The notes under the pieces were generated by a model. It saw only the letters and a list, made by a program, of their open reading frames with translations, was not told the DNA's origin and did no database searches. From the NCBI RefSeq assembly GCF_030867145.1, contig NC_134418.1:3468802-3532801 (forward strand): a DNA stretch of 64,000 nucleotides, in the 5' to 3' direction. The translations under genes were made by a program, and so were the position numbers. The stretch comes from Opisthocomus hoazin (Eukaryota; Chordata; Aves; Opisthocomiformes; Opisthocomidae). Positions 51,201-59,545 of the stretch are shown here, piece after piece. Position 1 is the stretch's first letter, and the number at the start of each line of letters is the position of its first letter.

Positions 51201-53908
51201 GCACAGCTGCCTGTTGGCTAATGGGTCCTGTAGTGTTTGCAAATCTAGTAATAGAGCAATTCAGGGTACTTGGGAATCAAAAGCAAAGCTAGAAGCAAAG
51301 ACAGATGCTGCCTGCATAATTGGACAATGTTGTTATGTTTGCAGACAATCAATAGATGAGGTGTTTCGCTCCAGTTGTTTGTGTGTTCTTAGAACATTAA
51401 AGAATTTGTATCTTCTGGTGGGTTACTTAAGAGTATTGTCCCTCTAAACACCATACAAGCCTGTCAAAGTGAGCTCATGGTGTGAGCTCTAGACCCCCAT
51501 ACTCCTTCTTTTCTTGCCCCCCATCCTCTTTTTATTCTCTAAACATTCTGTGTTTTGACTCTTAAGAATAGCCATGGCTTGGTTTATTTTAATTTGAGCA
51601 CATTTGACATGTATTTGTAAGTGAGCAGTGTTTTCTGTTGTTCTGTACCTCATCTGGTCTTGGGGTGCCCCTATACAGCAGCTTACGCTGCTGTAGGTCC
51701 CAGCTGCTGTGCCCCTGCCTCTCTCTTAGACCAGAACTTGATTTCGGCATGCAGTGAGCCAGTTAAGGGAATCTGTCTGGTTGAAGTCTATAAACTGTAA
51801 CTTGCTTCTGCAGCCACATAAAGGCAGGAAAGGGAAAGAGGCAGAACTGTGGAAAACAGGCCTAGATACTAGCTTAAGGTGTAGTGGAACTGTGTGCTTG
51901 GACTAATTATAGAGTTAACCCAGCAATAAATTCAACAAGTTGTTCTTTGAATTGGTGCAAGAGGTTTCCTCTTAAATGGAGCAGGGAAAAAAAATATTAA
52001 AAGCTCTGGCATGTATTGAGTGTAGCCAGGTTCTTGGAGAAGGACCTCAGTGTACTTCATGGGACTCGCATGTTGCATTGGCACTATACAGCCTTTCCCT
52101 GGGAAGATGTGGCAGTTAAAGTCTCTTTGGGGGCTAGGGAATTTATCTGAACACCCCAAAATGCAGAAACTCACTTCATGCTGCTAAGACTTACTGCATC
52201 TGTCTATGTGGAAATATTGGTGTATATTCTTCACTGAAGTCTTTAGGCTGGGGAATTAAATGTAAGCCTCCATCTGTGGTTTATCTGAACACGTGAAATG
52301 TTTTTTGCCTCCCTCTTGATCAGTTTGTTGTTTCTTTTTCCCTTCTGAACAGGATGCAATTAACAGAATCCAGGACCTGATGGCAGGTGGCACTCTGACA
52401 GGTGACGGCCAGAACACAAAGGGGATTTTATTTTAGCTGGTGGATAGATGGTGCAGGAAATGCCTTCACTATGGTAGAGAGGGTCTTCCAGTGTAATTTC
52501 TGTTTTCAACTGTAGAAGATCCTAGTAGGACTTGATAAATAGAAATTTCTACTATCCCTGCTTCAGCTGCTGTGAAATTACTCTTTAAAGCACAGCAGGA
52601 TGCGATCACTCCTATGACAGATGGGGTGATACAGAGGTGGGGGTGGCTGTCCCCAGCAGGTCTGCAACCAACACAAGGTTCTGCATGTTGATTGAGCCCT
52701 GCTGCAGGCCTTCAAGGGTTGCCGAGCAGCCAGCTGCAAATGATGCCTTCTGAAATCTGAATCTGAAAGAAGAGCTTGGGTCTTTTGGGGTGGTTTGCAA
52801 GCCTGTTCGAAAGGCGCTGTGGCTAAAGCCAGTACCAGGCTACGGCACGCTGTGGGAGAAGCAAACATCCCAGAGCACTGCAGGATGCTGCAGTAAGTGA
52901 AGTGCTTGTTCCTAGCCACGTACCCACGCAATCAAAGTTGGAATGTGAGCAGAGACTGAGCATGTGGGTAGCTCCCTGTCCGAACAAGTCTGTTTTATTG
53001 CTAGGCAGTCTTTTTCTTTCCGAGGATTAAGTAAGGGAAGGTGCCAGTGCAAACATTTACTGACCTGATAGCGTGGTCGTGGCTGGGAAACAGCTGTCTT
53101 GGTGGGTACGTGTGGATAGCCCCATTCGAGTGGCCTAGTAGTGCTCAGAGTCAAAGCGTAAGGATGTGTCCTGTCCTGGCAGTGTCTGTGGCCCAGCAGG
53201 CAGGCCGGTGAGGCCCTCGGCCTTGCGTTTGATCCTGTAACGCGTTAAGAACAGAGAGGTCCGTTCTCACACTCAATGGAGCAACCGAAATACCGAAACT
53301 GAGCTTCGTTCCTTTTTGGAGGGTAAATTGGAATGGCTGAGCTGGAGCCCATGGGGTCTCTGAATCGCCTCCAGGACCCTCCTGCTGCTCTGCCTTTCTC
53401 TACCAGCTGCCCAGGCCCAGAACATCGGCGCCGAAACTGTGTCCCTGAAGTAGATGCCGTGCTGCTCCCAACTAGCTGCACGCACTGAAAAGGCTGCGTT
53501 ACTCTGAACGAAATTAGTCTCACCGAGGCCCTCGGCTATTGTCATAGCCCTGCTCAAAGACCCAACAGTGGAGAGGAGATAAAAGCCTGGCTGCTAGCAC
53601 GTTGTTCTGCCTGCCCTAGATATGAAATGCGGCCTCAGCAGTTTGAACCTCCCTTCCAAAAGAAGGGACTGATGTCTGTCGGGAAGTGAGAGGAGCCAAA
53701 GTGCTGACTTCAAGGTCCTTTCTTTCCCCCCGTAGGTGTGATTGATGACAGAGGAAAGTTCATCTACATCACTCCAGAGGAGATGGCTGCCGTGGCTCAG
53801 TACATCAGACAGAGAGGACGAGTCTCCATCGCAGAGCTGGCCCAAGCAAGCAATTCCCTGATCAACCTCCAGCCTGACAGCCGAGCCGTTGCTCCCACTG
53901 TGGCATGA
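15150..53908 (+). CDS. DDRGK1: DDRGK1 (UFBP1), complete gene, nine coding exons
   Basis: DDRGK domain-containing protein 1 is an ER-membrane adaptor of the UFM1 E3 ligase. It binds UFL1 and CDK5RAP3, contributes part of the winged-helix composite of the ligase, and supports UFMylation of ER-bound ribosomes, ER-phagy and ER stress control. Coding segments are 15150-15237, 21903-22061, 32082-32188, 34162-34263, 44085-44207, 46345-46383, 50904-50960, 52353-52401 and 53736-53908. They total 897 nt, or 298 residues plus stop (human is 314). All introns are GT-AG and phases match. Residues 3-22 form a hydrophobic anchor. Residues 58-73 are basic ([10 protein letters not shown]...). Residues 97-190 are a charged helix starting [20 protein letters not shown]. 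Residues 194-298 form the C-terminal winged-helix region with DDRGK at 245-249. The ATG has a strong context (A at -3, G at +4) and no in-frame upstream ATG exists in the island. Family identity is from clear sequence recognition. Function is from known orthologues. Confidence 0.97.
15631..15670. repeat. 20-bp tandem duplication (2 copies)
   Basis: GGCGGGAAGGCGCCCCTGAG at 15631-15650 is followed directly by a near-identical copy (GGAGGGAAGGCGCCCCTGAG) at 15651-15670, with one mismatch. It lies in the CpG island inside intron 1 and may vary in copy number between individuals. Confidence 0.85.
18420..18602 (+). other. Unassigned lysine/serine-rich open frame in intron 1
   Basis: An open stretch of 60 codons (first codon GTG) contains [40 protein letters not shown] and KK. 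The composition looks like a disordered domain of a real protein rather than random AT-rich intron. After a stop, another frame continues with [11 protein letters not shown], a stop, then [16 protein letters not shown] up to about 18,690. This suggests a decayed retrocopy or an old exon. A possible acceptor (GTGCAG at about 18450) and donor (GAG|GTAAAA at about 18480) also exist. I cannot name a parent gene. Confidence 0.3.
18985..19428 (+). mobile_element. CR1 LINE 3' fragment with open C-terminal frame
   Basis: A sense-oriented copy in intron 1. An uninterrupted frame to 19421 keeps [40 protein letters not shown] and [20 protein letters not shown]. It ends in TTCCAACCCCGAACATTCTG TGATTCTG. 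The intact frame implies a fairly young insertion. The reverse-transcriptase core is missing. Confidence 0.95.
20900..20977 (+). mobile_element. CR1 LINE tail fragment
   Basis: Only the extreme 3' end remains: GCTAGGTGACCTCTAAAGGT then CCCTCCAACCCAAAGCAGTC and an ATGATTCTATGAT tail. It is strongly 5'-truncated. Confidence 0.85.
21180..21262. repeat. Local AT-rich direct duplication
   Basis: ATATTCCATTGTAACATG at 21187-21204 recurs as ATATTCCATTGTAAACATG at 21244-21262. Both are preceded by GACTTA(C/T)ATAT-type sequence, and short CCATATT units lie between them. It looks like slippage plus duplication. Confidence 0.7.
21903..22061 (+). CDS. DDRGK1: DDRGK1 exon 2: basic disordered linker
   Basis: Encodes residues 30-82 and the first base of codon 83. 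It follows TTTTTGCAG and ends before GTAACG. It contains a Pro/Gln/Glu stretch then the conserved basic block [20 protein letters not shown] (residues 57-76), the counterpart of the human RPRRRRDLGSR region. This is the least conserved part of the protein in general. Confidence 0.95.
27230..27249. repeat. 20-bp perfect palindrome
   Basis: TGGGCATTTTAAAATGCCCA is its own reverse complement with no loop. It lies deep in intron 2. It could be a chance AT-rich palindrome, a protein-binding site or a cruciform-prone site. Confidence 0.8.
27670..27713. repeat. Imperfect hairpin in intron 2
   Basis: The outer arms AAAGTTA (27670-27676) and TAACTTT (27707-27713) are complementary. The inner arms TCTATAT and ATATAGA pair around a four-base ATTC loop, with a bulge between the two stems. 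Confidence 0.55.
29136..29473 (-). mobile_element. CR1 LINE 3' fragment, antisense in intron 2
   Basis: The plus strand starts ATCATAGAATCATAGGTTGG then AAAAGACCTTTAAGATCATG. It belongs to the same subfamily as the 13037-14102 copy. The minus-strand frame keeps [20 protein letters not shown] and [10 protein letters not shown]. It is 5'-truncated near 29473, where the sequence becomes unrelated. Confidence 0.93.
32082..32188 (+). CDS. DDRGK1: DDRGK1 exon 3: start of charged helix
   Basis: Encodes residues 83-118: an acidic stretch ([12 protein letters not shown]), then the highly conserved [20 protein letters not shown] and QRE. It follows TTACGTTGCAG and precedes GTAAGC. It begins in phase 1 and ends in phase 0. 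Confidence 0.97.
32189..34161 (+). other. DDRGK1: DDRGK1 intron 3 (2.0 kb)
   Basis: Non-coding with no CR1 seen. Contains a C18 homopolymer at 33617-33634 and a long T-rich polypyrimidine tract before the exon 4 acceptor. Confidence 0.85.
33617..33634. repeat. Poly-C tract (C18)
   Basis: Eighteen consecutive C residues inside intron 3. The length is likely to be polymorphic or mis-sequenced. In the transcript it is a C-run, which poly-C-binding proteins could bind. Confidence 0.8.
34162..34263 (+). CDS. DDRGK1: DDRGK1 exon 4: charged coiled helix
   Basis: Encodes residues 119-152, [20 protein letters not shown] followed by [15 protein letters not shown] phase 0-0 exon of 102 nt. The acceptor is TTTTTTTTCAG and the donor is the weak CAG|GTGGGA. 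This is part of the long helix linked in orthologues to UFL1/UFM1 binding. Confidence 0.96.
34770..34950 (-). mobile_element. Old CR1 LINE fragment
   Basis: The plus strand has TCACCGAATCGTAGAACAAT, GGTCGGAAGGGACGTCTGGA and then a CR1-like TCTATCCTACTCAAAGTGTG segment. Divergence is high, so this is an old insertion with an approximate far edge. Confidence 0.75.
43146..43214 (+). mobile_element. CR1 LINE tail fragment
   Basis: Extreme 3' end only: GTGTTGGACCTAGATAACCT then TTAAAGGTCCCTTCCAACCC and an ATTCTGATTCTATGATT tail. Confidence 0.88.
44085..44207 (+). CDS. DDRGK1: DDRGK1 exon 5: helix end and UFL1-facing segment
   Basis: Encodes residues 153-193. [20 protein letters not shown] is followed by [20 protein letters not shown] and E, matching the conserved [15 protein letters not shown] block of the family. 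A phase 0-0 exon of 123 nt with acceptor TCTGTCCAG and donor GTATGT. Confidence 0.97.
44208..46344 (+). other. DDRGK1: DDRGK1 intron 5 (2.1 kb)
   Basis: No repeat or coding feature recognised beyond the splice signals. The acceptor is TGTATCCAG. Confidence 0.85.
46345..46383 (+). CDS. DDRGK1: DDRGK1 exon 6: 39-nt microexon
   Basis: Encodes residues 194-206, [13 protein letters not shown], corresponding to the conserved SFLTEF segment at the start of the winged-helix region. Phase 0-0, donor GTAAGC. It is too short for ORF-based detection and was found from the splice phase and family recognition. Confidence 0.95.
46384..50903 (+). other. DDRGK1: DDRGK1 intron 6 (4.5 kb)
   Basis: Non-coding. 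No CR1 recognised. A perfect TGACGTCA (CRE-type) octamer lies at 48251-48258. The 165-codon minus-strand frame at 49886-50383 has no known motif and is treated as chance. Confidence 0.8.
50904..50960 (+). CDS. DDRGK1: DDRGK1 exon 7: winged-helix segment
   Basis: Encodes residues 207-225, [19 protein letters not shown], matching the family's KV-LEDLAS--GLRTQ motif. It is 57 nt, phase 0-0, with acceptor TTTCCATAG and consensus donor CAG|GTAAGT. Confidence 0.97.
50961..52352 (+). other. DDRGK1: DDRGK1 intron 7 (1.4 kb)
   Basis: No repeat or coding feature recognised. The acceptor is preceded by TTTCTTTTTCCCTTCTGAACAG. Confidence 0.85.
52353..52401 (+). CDS. DDRGK1: DDRGK1 exon 8: winged-helix segment
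   Basis: Encodes residues 226-241 ([16 protein letters not shown]) plus the first base of Gly242. It is 49 nt, enters in phase 0 and leaves in phase 1. The donor ACAG|GTGACG is weak. Confidence 0.96.
52402..53735 (+). other. DDRGK1: DDRGK1 intron 8 (1.3 kb)
   Basis: No CR1 or coding feature recognised. The acceptor is TTTCCCCCCGTAG. Confidence 0.85.
53736..53908 (+). CDS. DDRGK1: DDRGK1 exon 9: DDRGK motif and C-terminus
   Basis: Encodes residues 242-298. [20 protein letters not shown] carries the namesake DDRGK at 245-249, and [22 protein letters not shown] completes the winged-helix domain. The tail [15 protein letters not shown] differs from the human C-terminus, as expected for this variable end. 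The stop is TGA at 53906-53908. Confidence 0.97.
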
Positions 53909-53953
53909 AATCTTGGCGTGAGAAAAACACAGCGGGAGTTTAACCTTTTCATG

Positions 53954-53959
53954 AATAAA
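53954..53959 (+). terminator. DDRGK1: Proximal polyadenylation signal (AATAAA)
   Basis: A canonical AATAAA 46 nt after the stop codon would give a very short 3' UTR of about 60-70 nt. It is the nearest and best-placed signal. Confidence 0.65.
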
Positions 53960-53979
53960 ACAAGAACCCCACTGGTCCA

Positions 53980-56139
53980 TTCACAGTGCTTGAAGACAGG
54001 ATGCTCTTTTTAAGTATCAACTGCAAGAATTGATCAGGGGTTTTGCTTTTGATTGTGTTAGAGCTGGTATAAAATAGGGCAGTCTTTTGTACAAGAGAAG
54101 CTAGCCAAGAACTTGGGGCTAAAACACTCTGATGCACCTGGACCCCAGCAATATCAGTAATTTTTACATGGTTACTTCATCGTGGTAGCCAGTCTCATGT
54201 GTCTCTACCCAAACTTTTTATGGTTTCCAGATTCCGATATCTGTATCAAATACATTTTGTTTTGATTGTGTTTGGGATCCTCCAGACTTGCTCTGCACTT
54301 ACGGAGCTGTGTAACTTTGTGGCAATGACATATACAGCCCAGAATAATAGGTGTGTAGGGGTGAGGCTTGCAGACTTTGTCTTCTGTATCAGCGTTGGAA
54401 GCACAGAGTAAAAAGAAAATACTGCAAGTGTGTCTGTTCGTACTGAAATAGATACTGAAACTCCAGAAATGTGACAACTTCCAGAAGTTATTGCAGAAAA
54501 CTTTTGCTGTATAAATATGTTTTGCTTCGTTTATATAATTTAAAAAGTTTGCTTGCAGCCAACCTCTGCTATTTTTCTGTAGCCAAGAGACAGAAACGGC
54601 TCCAGGGAAAGGCTAGCTCGCCTCATGTATTGTGCAGGCCAATTCTGCTGATACCAACCAGCTTCTGATGATTCATCCTTTTGAAGTGAGAGCCAGCTCA
54701 GTGTGTCTGAAGGCCTCAGACACCCCCGCCCCATGGCCTTTGTGTTCTGGATGGGGTTTTTTTTTAAAAATGCACTATGAGTCATGCAATTGATGTTAGA
54801 AGTTATTATTAATATATTAATTGCAGGGGTCAGTGTATTTCCTGCATAAAATTTTTTTTAATAGCCTAATTGATGCTCTGTTAATTCTCCTTCCTGAAAT
54901 CAGCAGAATCTGTTGTGGATATACAGTAATTGGGGAGGGCAAGAGAGGCTGGTTTTGCCTCTGCCAAGCTTAGAGATCACTTGAGTAGACCAAAAGCTGT
55001 GTTATCAGTGAGATGAGGTAGCAGTGAAACAATGGAAGGAAGCGTATTTCCTTTTCAGTCTCTGCGCTGCTGCTGGACCCGATACTCTGCAGGAGTGCCG
55101 AGTTACAGTGCAGCACCACACGATGTGAAAGATCAGTACGTCGTCACTGGGCTGCAGAGATTACTTGAGATTTGAGGCTTGCAAAGTCTCTCAATAATTC
55201 AAAATTTGATTTTGCCATGATTTTTTTTTTGTTCTGTCTTAAACTGTTCTTGCATAAAATAAACATTTGTGAAAGAATTGCAGAGATTTGTAACCTGAGA
55301 TATTTTTTAATGTATTAAAGGATTTTATGAGATAAAGGAGCAAGCCAGCAATGCCAGAAACTCCAGTGTGCCAGTCAAAGACCAGAAGTATTCCATTAAA
55401 TCCCCTGAAATCACTCCAAAGCACACTCCATTTCTGTGAAAGTAACCAATAACGCCACCTCCACCGTGCTGCACAAGCTTGCTTCCTGGCTCCTAGGAGA
55501 ACTGCACCAGCAAAACTGCCCTGCCGCTTTAGCTAGGCCAGCAGTCCGCCGAGACTCGTGTGTGCAGTCTCCTTTCGCACGCTTCTGTGTCCTAGCTTGC
55601 ACAAGATTGGTGTCTTGAAATGGTCTGAATTATTTTTGTATGACATTATTGGAGTTCCACAGGGCTGTGCCAAAGCCAGACGGGTTGTTTGTGATTCGGT
55701 GACAGGTCGCAGAAAGACCGATGAAAAGCTGCGGTTTGAAGGAGGTGCTAGGCAGAAGGCGGCTATGGCAAAGAATTATTGTGAGCCAAGTTCATGGTCC
55801 ATCAGAGGGCTCTCACAATAATGGGTGTCTCGAAGTGCCACTTGCCTAAGATCTGGTTTTGAGCTTGACAGGAGTGTTTCCATTGTAAGTGGAGCAAGGC
55901 AAGATAGCCAGAGCGAGAGATGGGTCACCAAACAAGTTTTCTAGATCTTTCTGCATGTTATCTGCTTTCATGGGAGACTAAATTGAACCTGTGGGTCCCT
56001 GCGAGCACAGAGGTCATACGTGACACTAGGGTTCGGGGCGTCTGTGCTTGCCTTTATCCGTGATTCCCTGCTAGGGATTTCCAATACTGTATTTTGGACC
56101 TGACAAATTCTTAGTATTGTGGTTTTTGACCTTTTAGAA
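53980..56139. other. Downstream intergenic / possible long 3' UTR
   Basis: No coding gene recognised. If the proximal signal is skipped, transcription could run to the AATAAA at 55258-55263. A 36-nt AT-rich block with TTAATATATTAA lies near 54,810. Confidence 0.45.
55258..55263 (+). terminator. DDRGK1: Candidate distal polyadenylation signal (AATAAA)
   Basis: CATAAAATAAACATTTGTG follows a T-rich upstream stretch. It could end an extended DDRGK1 3' UTR of about 1.37 kb. Whether it is used is not shown by the sequence. Confidence 0.35.
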
Positions 56140-56198
56140 GGCGTGGTGGCGATGGGTTGACAGTTGATAATCTTTGTGGTCTTTTCCAGCCTTAATGA
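56140..56198 (+). mobile_element. CR1 LINE tail fragment
   Basis: GATAATCTTTGTGGTCTTTT followed by CCAGCCTTAATGAT is a CR1 3' end of the subfamily with GATCTTTGTGGTCTTTTCCAACC. It is directly joined to a minus-oriented CR1 of another subfamily, so the second element appears to have inserted at the tail of the first. Confidence 0.75.
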
Positions 56199-56475
56199 TC
56201 ACAGAATCACAGAATGGTCGGGGTTGGCAGGGACCTCTGGGGGTCACCCAGCCCAACCCCCTGCCCAAGCAGGGTCACCCACAGCAGGCTGCACAGCATC
56301 GCGTCCAGGTGGGTCTGGAATATCTCCAGAGAAGGAGACTCCACAGCCTCCCTGGGCAGCCTGGGCCAGGGCTCCGGCACCCTCAGAGGGAAGAAGTTCT
56401 TCCTCATCTTCAGCTGGAGCTTCCTCGGCTTCAGTTTGTGCCCATTGCCCCTTGTCCTGTTGCTGAGCACCACTG
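56199..56475 (-). mobile_element. CR1 LINE 3' fragment with open frame
   Basis: The plus strand starts ATCACAGAATCACAGAATGG then TCGGGGTTGGCAGGGACCTC. The minus-strand frame at 56207-56473 is uninterrupted and keeps [20 protein letters not shown] and [21 protein letters not shown] young-subfamily copy, 5'-truncated near 56475. Confidence 0.95.
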
Positions 56476-57319
56476 AAAAGAGCGGAGGTTGTGAAGTTAC
56501 TGTATGGAAACAGGAGCACAGGTCTGGTGGTGGGCTTCGGAAGAGCTAACGTCGCCTGGCTTGGCCATGTCATAGTCTCAGATGAAGCATCAGCCAGGAT
56601 AAGATGTGACCACGTAGCTGTGCCAGCAGCTGCTCTGTCCTCTGTCCCCCTCTCCCACCGCTTCCATTCCCGTTCTTTGCACCCGCCTGCATCGCATCAG
56701 TGTTCGGGAAAACTCGTTTCGCGTGTATTGGTTTTGGGTACTGTGTGATCTGCACAGTGTGAACTGAGAGGGCAGCCGCTTATATGAGCCATATAAAAAA
56801 AAAAAATGGGGAAAAAATATAGCTAACAAAAAGCAGATGTAGGCTGCTAACTCCTATGAAGACTTGGGCAGAAGGAGACTGTGCTCTGCCTTGGAGAAGT
56901 TGTCTCTCTTGGTCGGATTTCCTAGGTCGCTGCTGAGCCCAAGCCCGCAGGAGGTGAGGACAAACGGGTGCTGGTGCTCAGACCCATAGGTCCCGCTCAG
57001 CCCCGTGCCTCGGGCAGCAGCCACCACTGAAATTGTAACTAGTTTTTCTATTAAAAAGCGGATATGCTGTTTTCTGGGAACCCGCTTACGGAGTCCAAAA
57101 AAAGTTTAAAACCTTGAATACAACTCCTTCAGGCCATTTGTTTGGATGGTTTATAAACGAAGCAGTTCAAACGTGTGCTGCTTCTCAAATCTGTGTTCGT
57201 GGTTTTTCTGTGTGGAAGTGGAGGGGGAAGAAATTCAGGGCTGTGCCCCAAAAATTATTTCACTGAAAGAATCCATAAACCATGTGATAACTCAGATTTT
57301 ATATATCCCATGAGAAGCG
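56476..57319. other. Intergenic, no gene recognised
   Basis: Only short frames without homology. A10-type A-run near 56,797. Nothing further supported. Confidence 0.45.
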
Positions 57320-57391
57320 ATCACAGAATGTTCGGGGTTGGAAGGGACCTCTGTGGGTCACCCAGTCCAACCCCCTGCTGAAGCAGGGTGA
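57320..57391 (-). mobile_element. CR1 LINE stub of about 72 bp
   Basis: ATCACAGAATGTTCGGGGTT followed by GGAAGGGACCTCTGTGGGTC and ACCCAGTCCAACCCCCTGCT, then an abrupt change to unrelated sequence near 57391. It is the 3' end of the young CR1 subfamily with very severe 5' truncation. Confidence 0.9.
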
Positions 57392-58735
57392 TGCCTAAGG
57401 GGAGGGCACTGCTGGCAGTGATTTAGGGGACACCCCCATGTGTCGTGGCCACAGCCAAGAAGGGGGACGTCCTCGGGGCCCTGGAAAATTTCACGGGGTC
57501 AAGCACAAGCCCCAGCCACCGCGGTGACCTGTGTCAGCCTGCTCCCCTCCATCACCGCTGGCGCGGTGAGCGGTGAAACGGTAAACGCTGTAAGAGGGTA
57601 AAACACCAGGATGCCCTGTAGATTTTGGGTGTTCTGAATTCATGAGCGTTTAAAAGCTCCTCAGGGACTGCTTTCGTTGGAGTATCTGCCATCTTCAAAA
57701 TGTAAACACATACCAAAGTTTCTCAGATGTTTTGGTGAGCGAGCGTTGGCTGTCGGTAGCTCGCGACTACGAACCGGTACGGTGCTGGGCTCTGCCCCGG
57801 CTCTGCGCTGAGGGATGATCCGTATGCAAATCCCTCATTAAAATTAGCTCGGGGCAAAGCCGCCTACTCCCACTACCCCTTGGTTAGAGGCAGGATGGTT
57901 TCGATGTTTGGCTTCCTGCTGCTTTGTCCAATCTACTTTTATTATTTTTAAAAAGCTGGAAGATCCCCCCCTATCATTTGGCTTTAAAAAAATAAAAATC
58001 CCGTTTTTCCGTTCAACTTTGCCCATGCATTATGCAGCATTTATCACCGCGTTTCTCCTCTCTGAAGTAGAACAGGATCTGCCAGGTACTCTGCGTGTAC
58101 ATGGAAGGAATATTAATAATAATTACTAGTTCATCTGAGCAAGCTTGTCCTAATTTTGCCATTTCACCCCAAGGCAAAGGCCCAAAAAATGAGATTGAAA
58201 AATGTGGTTTTGTATCACACAAGGCGAGATCTAATCCAGGACAATGCCAGCTTCTTTAGCAGGAGTCTCCGTGAGAGAATATGGTTTATGTGAAGCATTT
58301 ACAGGTCATAAAAATGCGAAAGCAACAAATGTCACGTTTTAATTTTACTTGTGATACGAGTTTTAGAGCCCATCGGACTCATGGTTTGCAGCTTTTCTCT
58401 GTAACTATGGATACTAGCAACAGATTTGGGGTGGTTTGTTGTTGTTTGGGGTTTCTTTTTAATTGATGTTGTGTGTTGATCCTTGTAGGAAAATGCTAAA
58501 TATCACAAGATGGCAGCGAATCACGAAGCTGCAGTCTCCCCCTCTGCACAGGAACTGCCACGTTCCAGATTCTCAGATAATTTTTCTTTTTTAACCCCAA
58601 AAGCAAATTCAGAGCGTTAATACCGATCTGTGGCTTGAATGCAAGGATCCCCGCAAAAAAAGCTGGTATCCAGGGGAAGTTTTTTGCCCGAAGCACTGTA
58701 GCAATGGGACCAAATTCTTTTCATCTTCTCTGATT
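57392..58735. other. Intergenic, no gene recognised
   Basis: Non-coding as far as I can see. It is GC-rich at 57,400-57,600 then AT-rich. No promoter or family motif supported. Confidence 0.45.
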
Positions 58736-58758
58736 AAAAAAAAAAAAAAAAAAAAAAA
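58736..58758. repeat. Poly-A tract (A23)
   Basis: Twenty-three consecutive A residues followed by an A-rich degenerate stretch to about 58,802. It could be a simple repeat or the tail of a retrocopy, but no parent transcript is recognisable upstream. Confidence 0.75.
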
Positions 58759-58954
58759 GAGAAAAGTAAATTCAAGTTAAAAAAGGGACGGGGAAAAAAA
58801 AAATCCCCTTCCTGCCCTGTAGACAAAGGAACACTTTATGATCTCTGTGGATACATCTGCGTTCATCGCATGTGACATTTTCTGTCCCTGGGGACGAGTC
58901 ATTCGTATCTGTTCATGTGGGGAAACCAAGAGAGGCATCAGCTACGCTGCTGTT

Positions 58955-59545
58955 TGGAGCCCTTTTCTGGAGGGGCCTGGGACGGGGCCCCGCAGCAGCA
59001 GTGGCTCAGCTGCTCCAGATTTATCTTCGCCTTCTGAACGGTGTCCAGTTCTGGGCTCCCCAGTTCAAGAAAGATGAGGAGCTACTGGAGAGAGTCCAGC
59101 GGAGGGCTACGAGGATGAGGAGGGGACTGGAGCATCTCTGCTACGAGGAGAGGCTGAGGGAGCTGGGCTTGTTCAGCCTGGAGAAGAGAAGGCTGAGAGG
59201 GGACCTTAGAAATGCCTCTAAATATCTGCAGGGTGAGGGTCAGGAGGACGGGGCCAGACTCTGTTCAGTGGTGCCCAGCGACAGGGCAAGGGGCAATGGG
59301 CACAAACTGAAGCAGAGGAAGTTCCAGCTGAAGATGAGGAAGAACTTCTTCCCTCTCAGGGTGACGGAGCCCTGGCCCAGGCTGCCCAGGGAGGCTGTGG
59401 AGTCTCCTTCTCTGGAGATATTCCAGCCCCGCCTGGACGCGGTGCTGTGCAGCCTGGTCTGGGTGACCCTGCTTGGGCAGGGGGTTGGACTGGGTGACCC
59501 ACAGAGGTCCCTGCCAACCCCGACCATTCTGGGATTCTGTGATTC
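58955..59545 (+). mobile_element. CR1 LINE 3' fragment with long open frame
   Basis: A sense-oriented copy. A single open frame (58872-59615 overall) runs through the whole element with [60 protein letters not shown] and [20 protein letters not shown]. It ends with GACCATTCTGGGATTCTGTG ATTCTT. The start of the open frame lies outside the element and is a chance upstream extension. The RT active site is absent. Confidence 0.95.

Noticed and set aside
55630..55690. GVPQG string resembling the CR1 reverse-transcriptase SGVPQG motif
   Set aside because: Only five residues match, with no flanking RT sequence, so this is chance.
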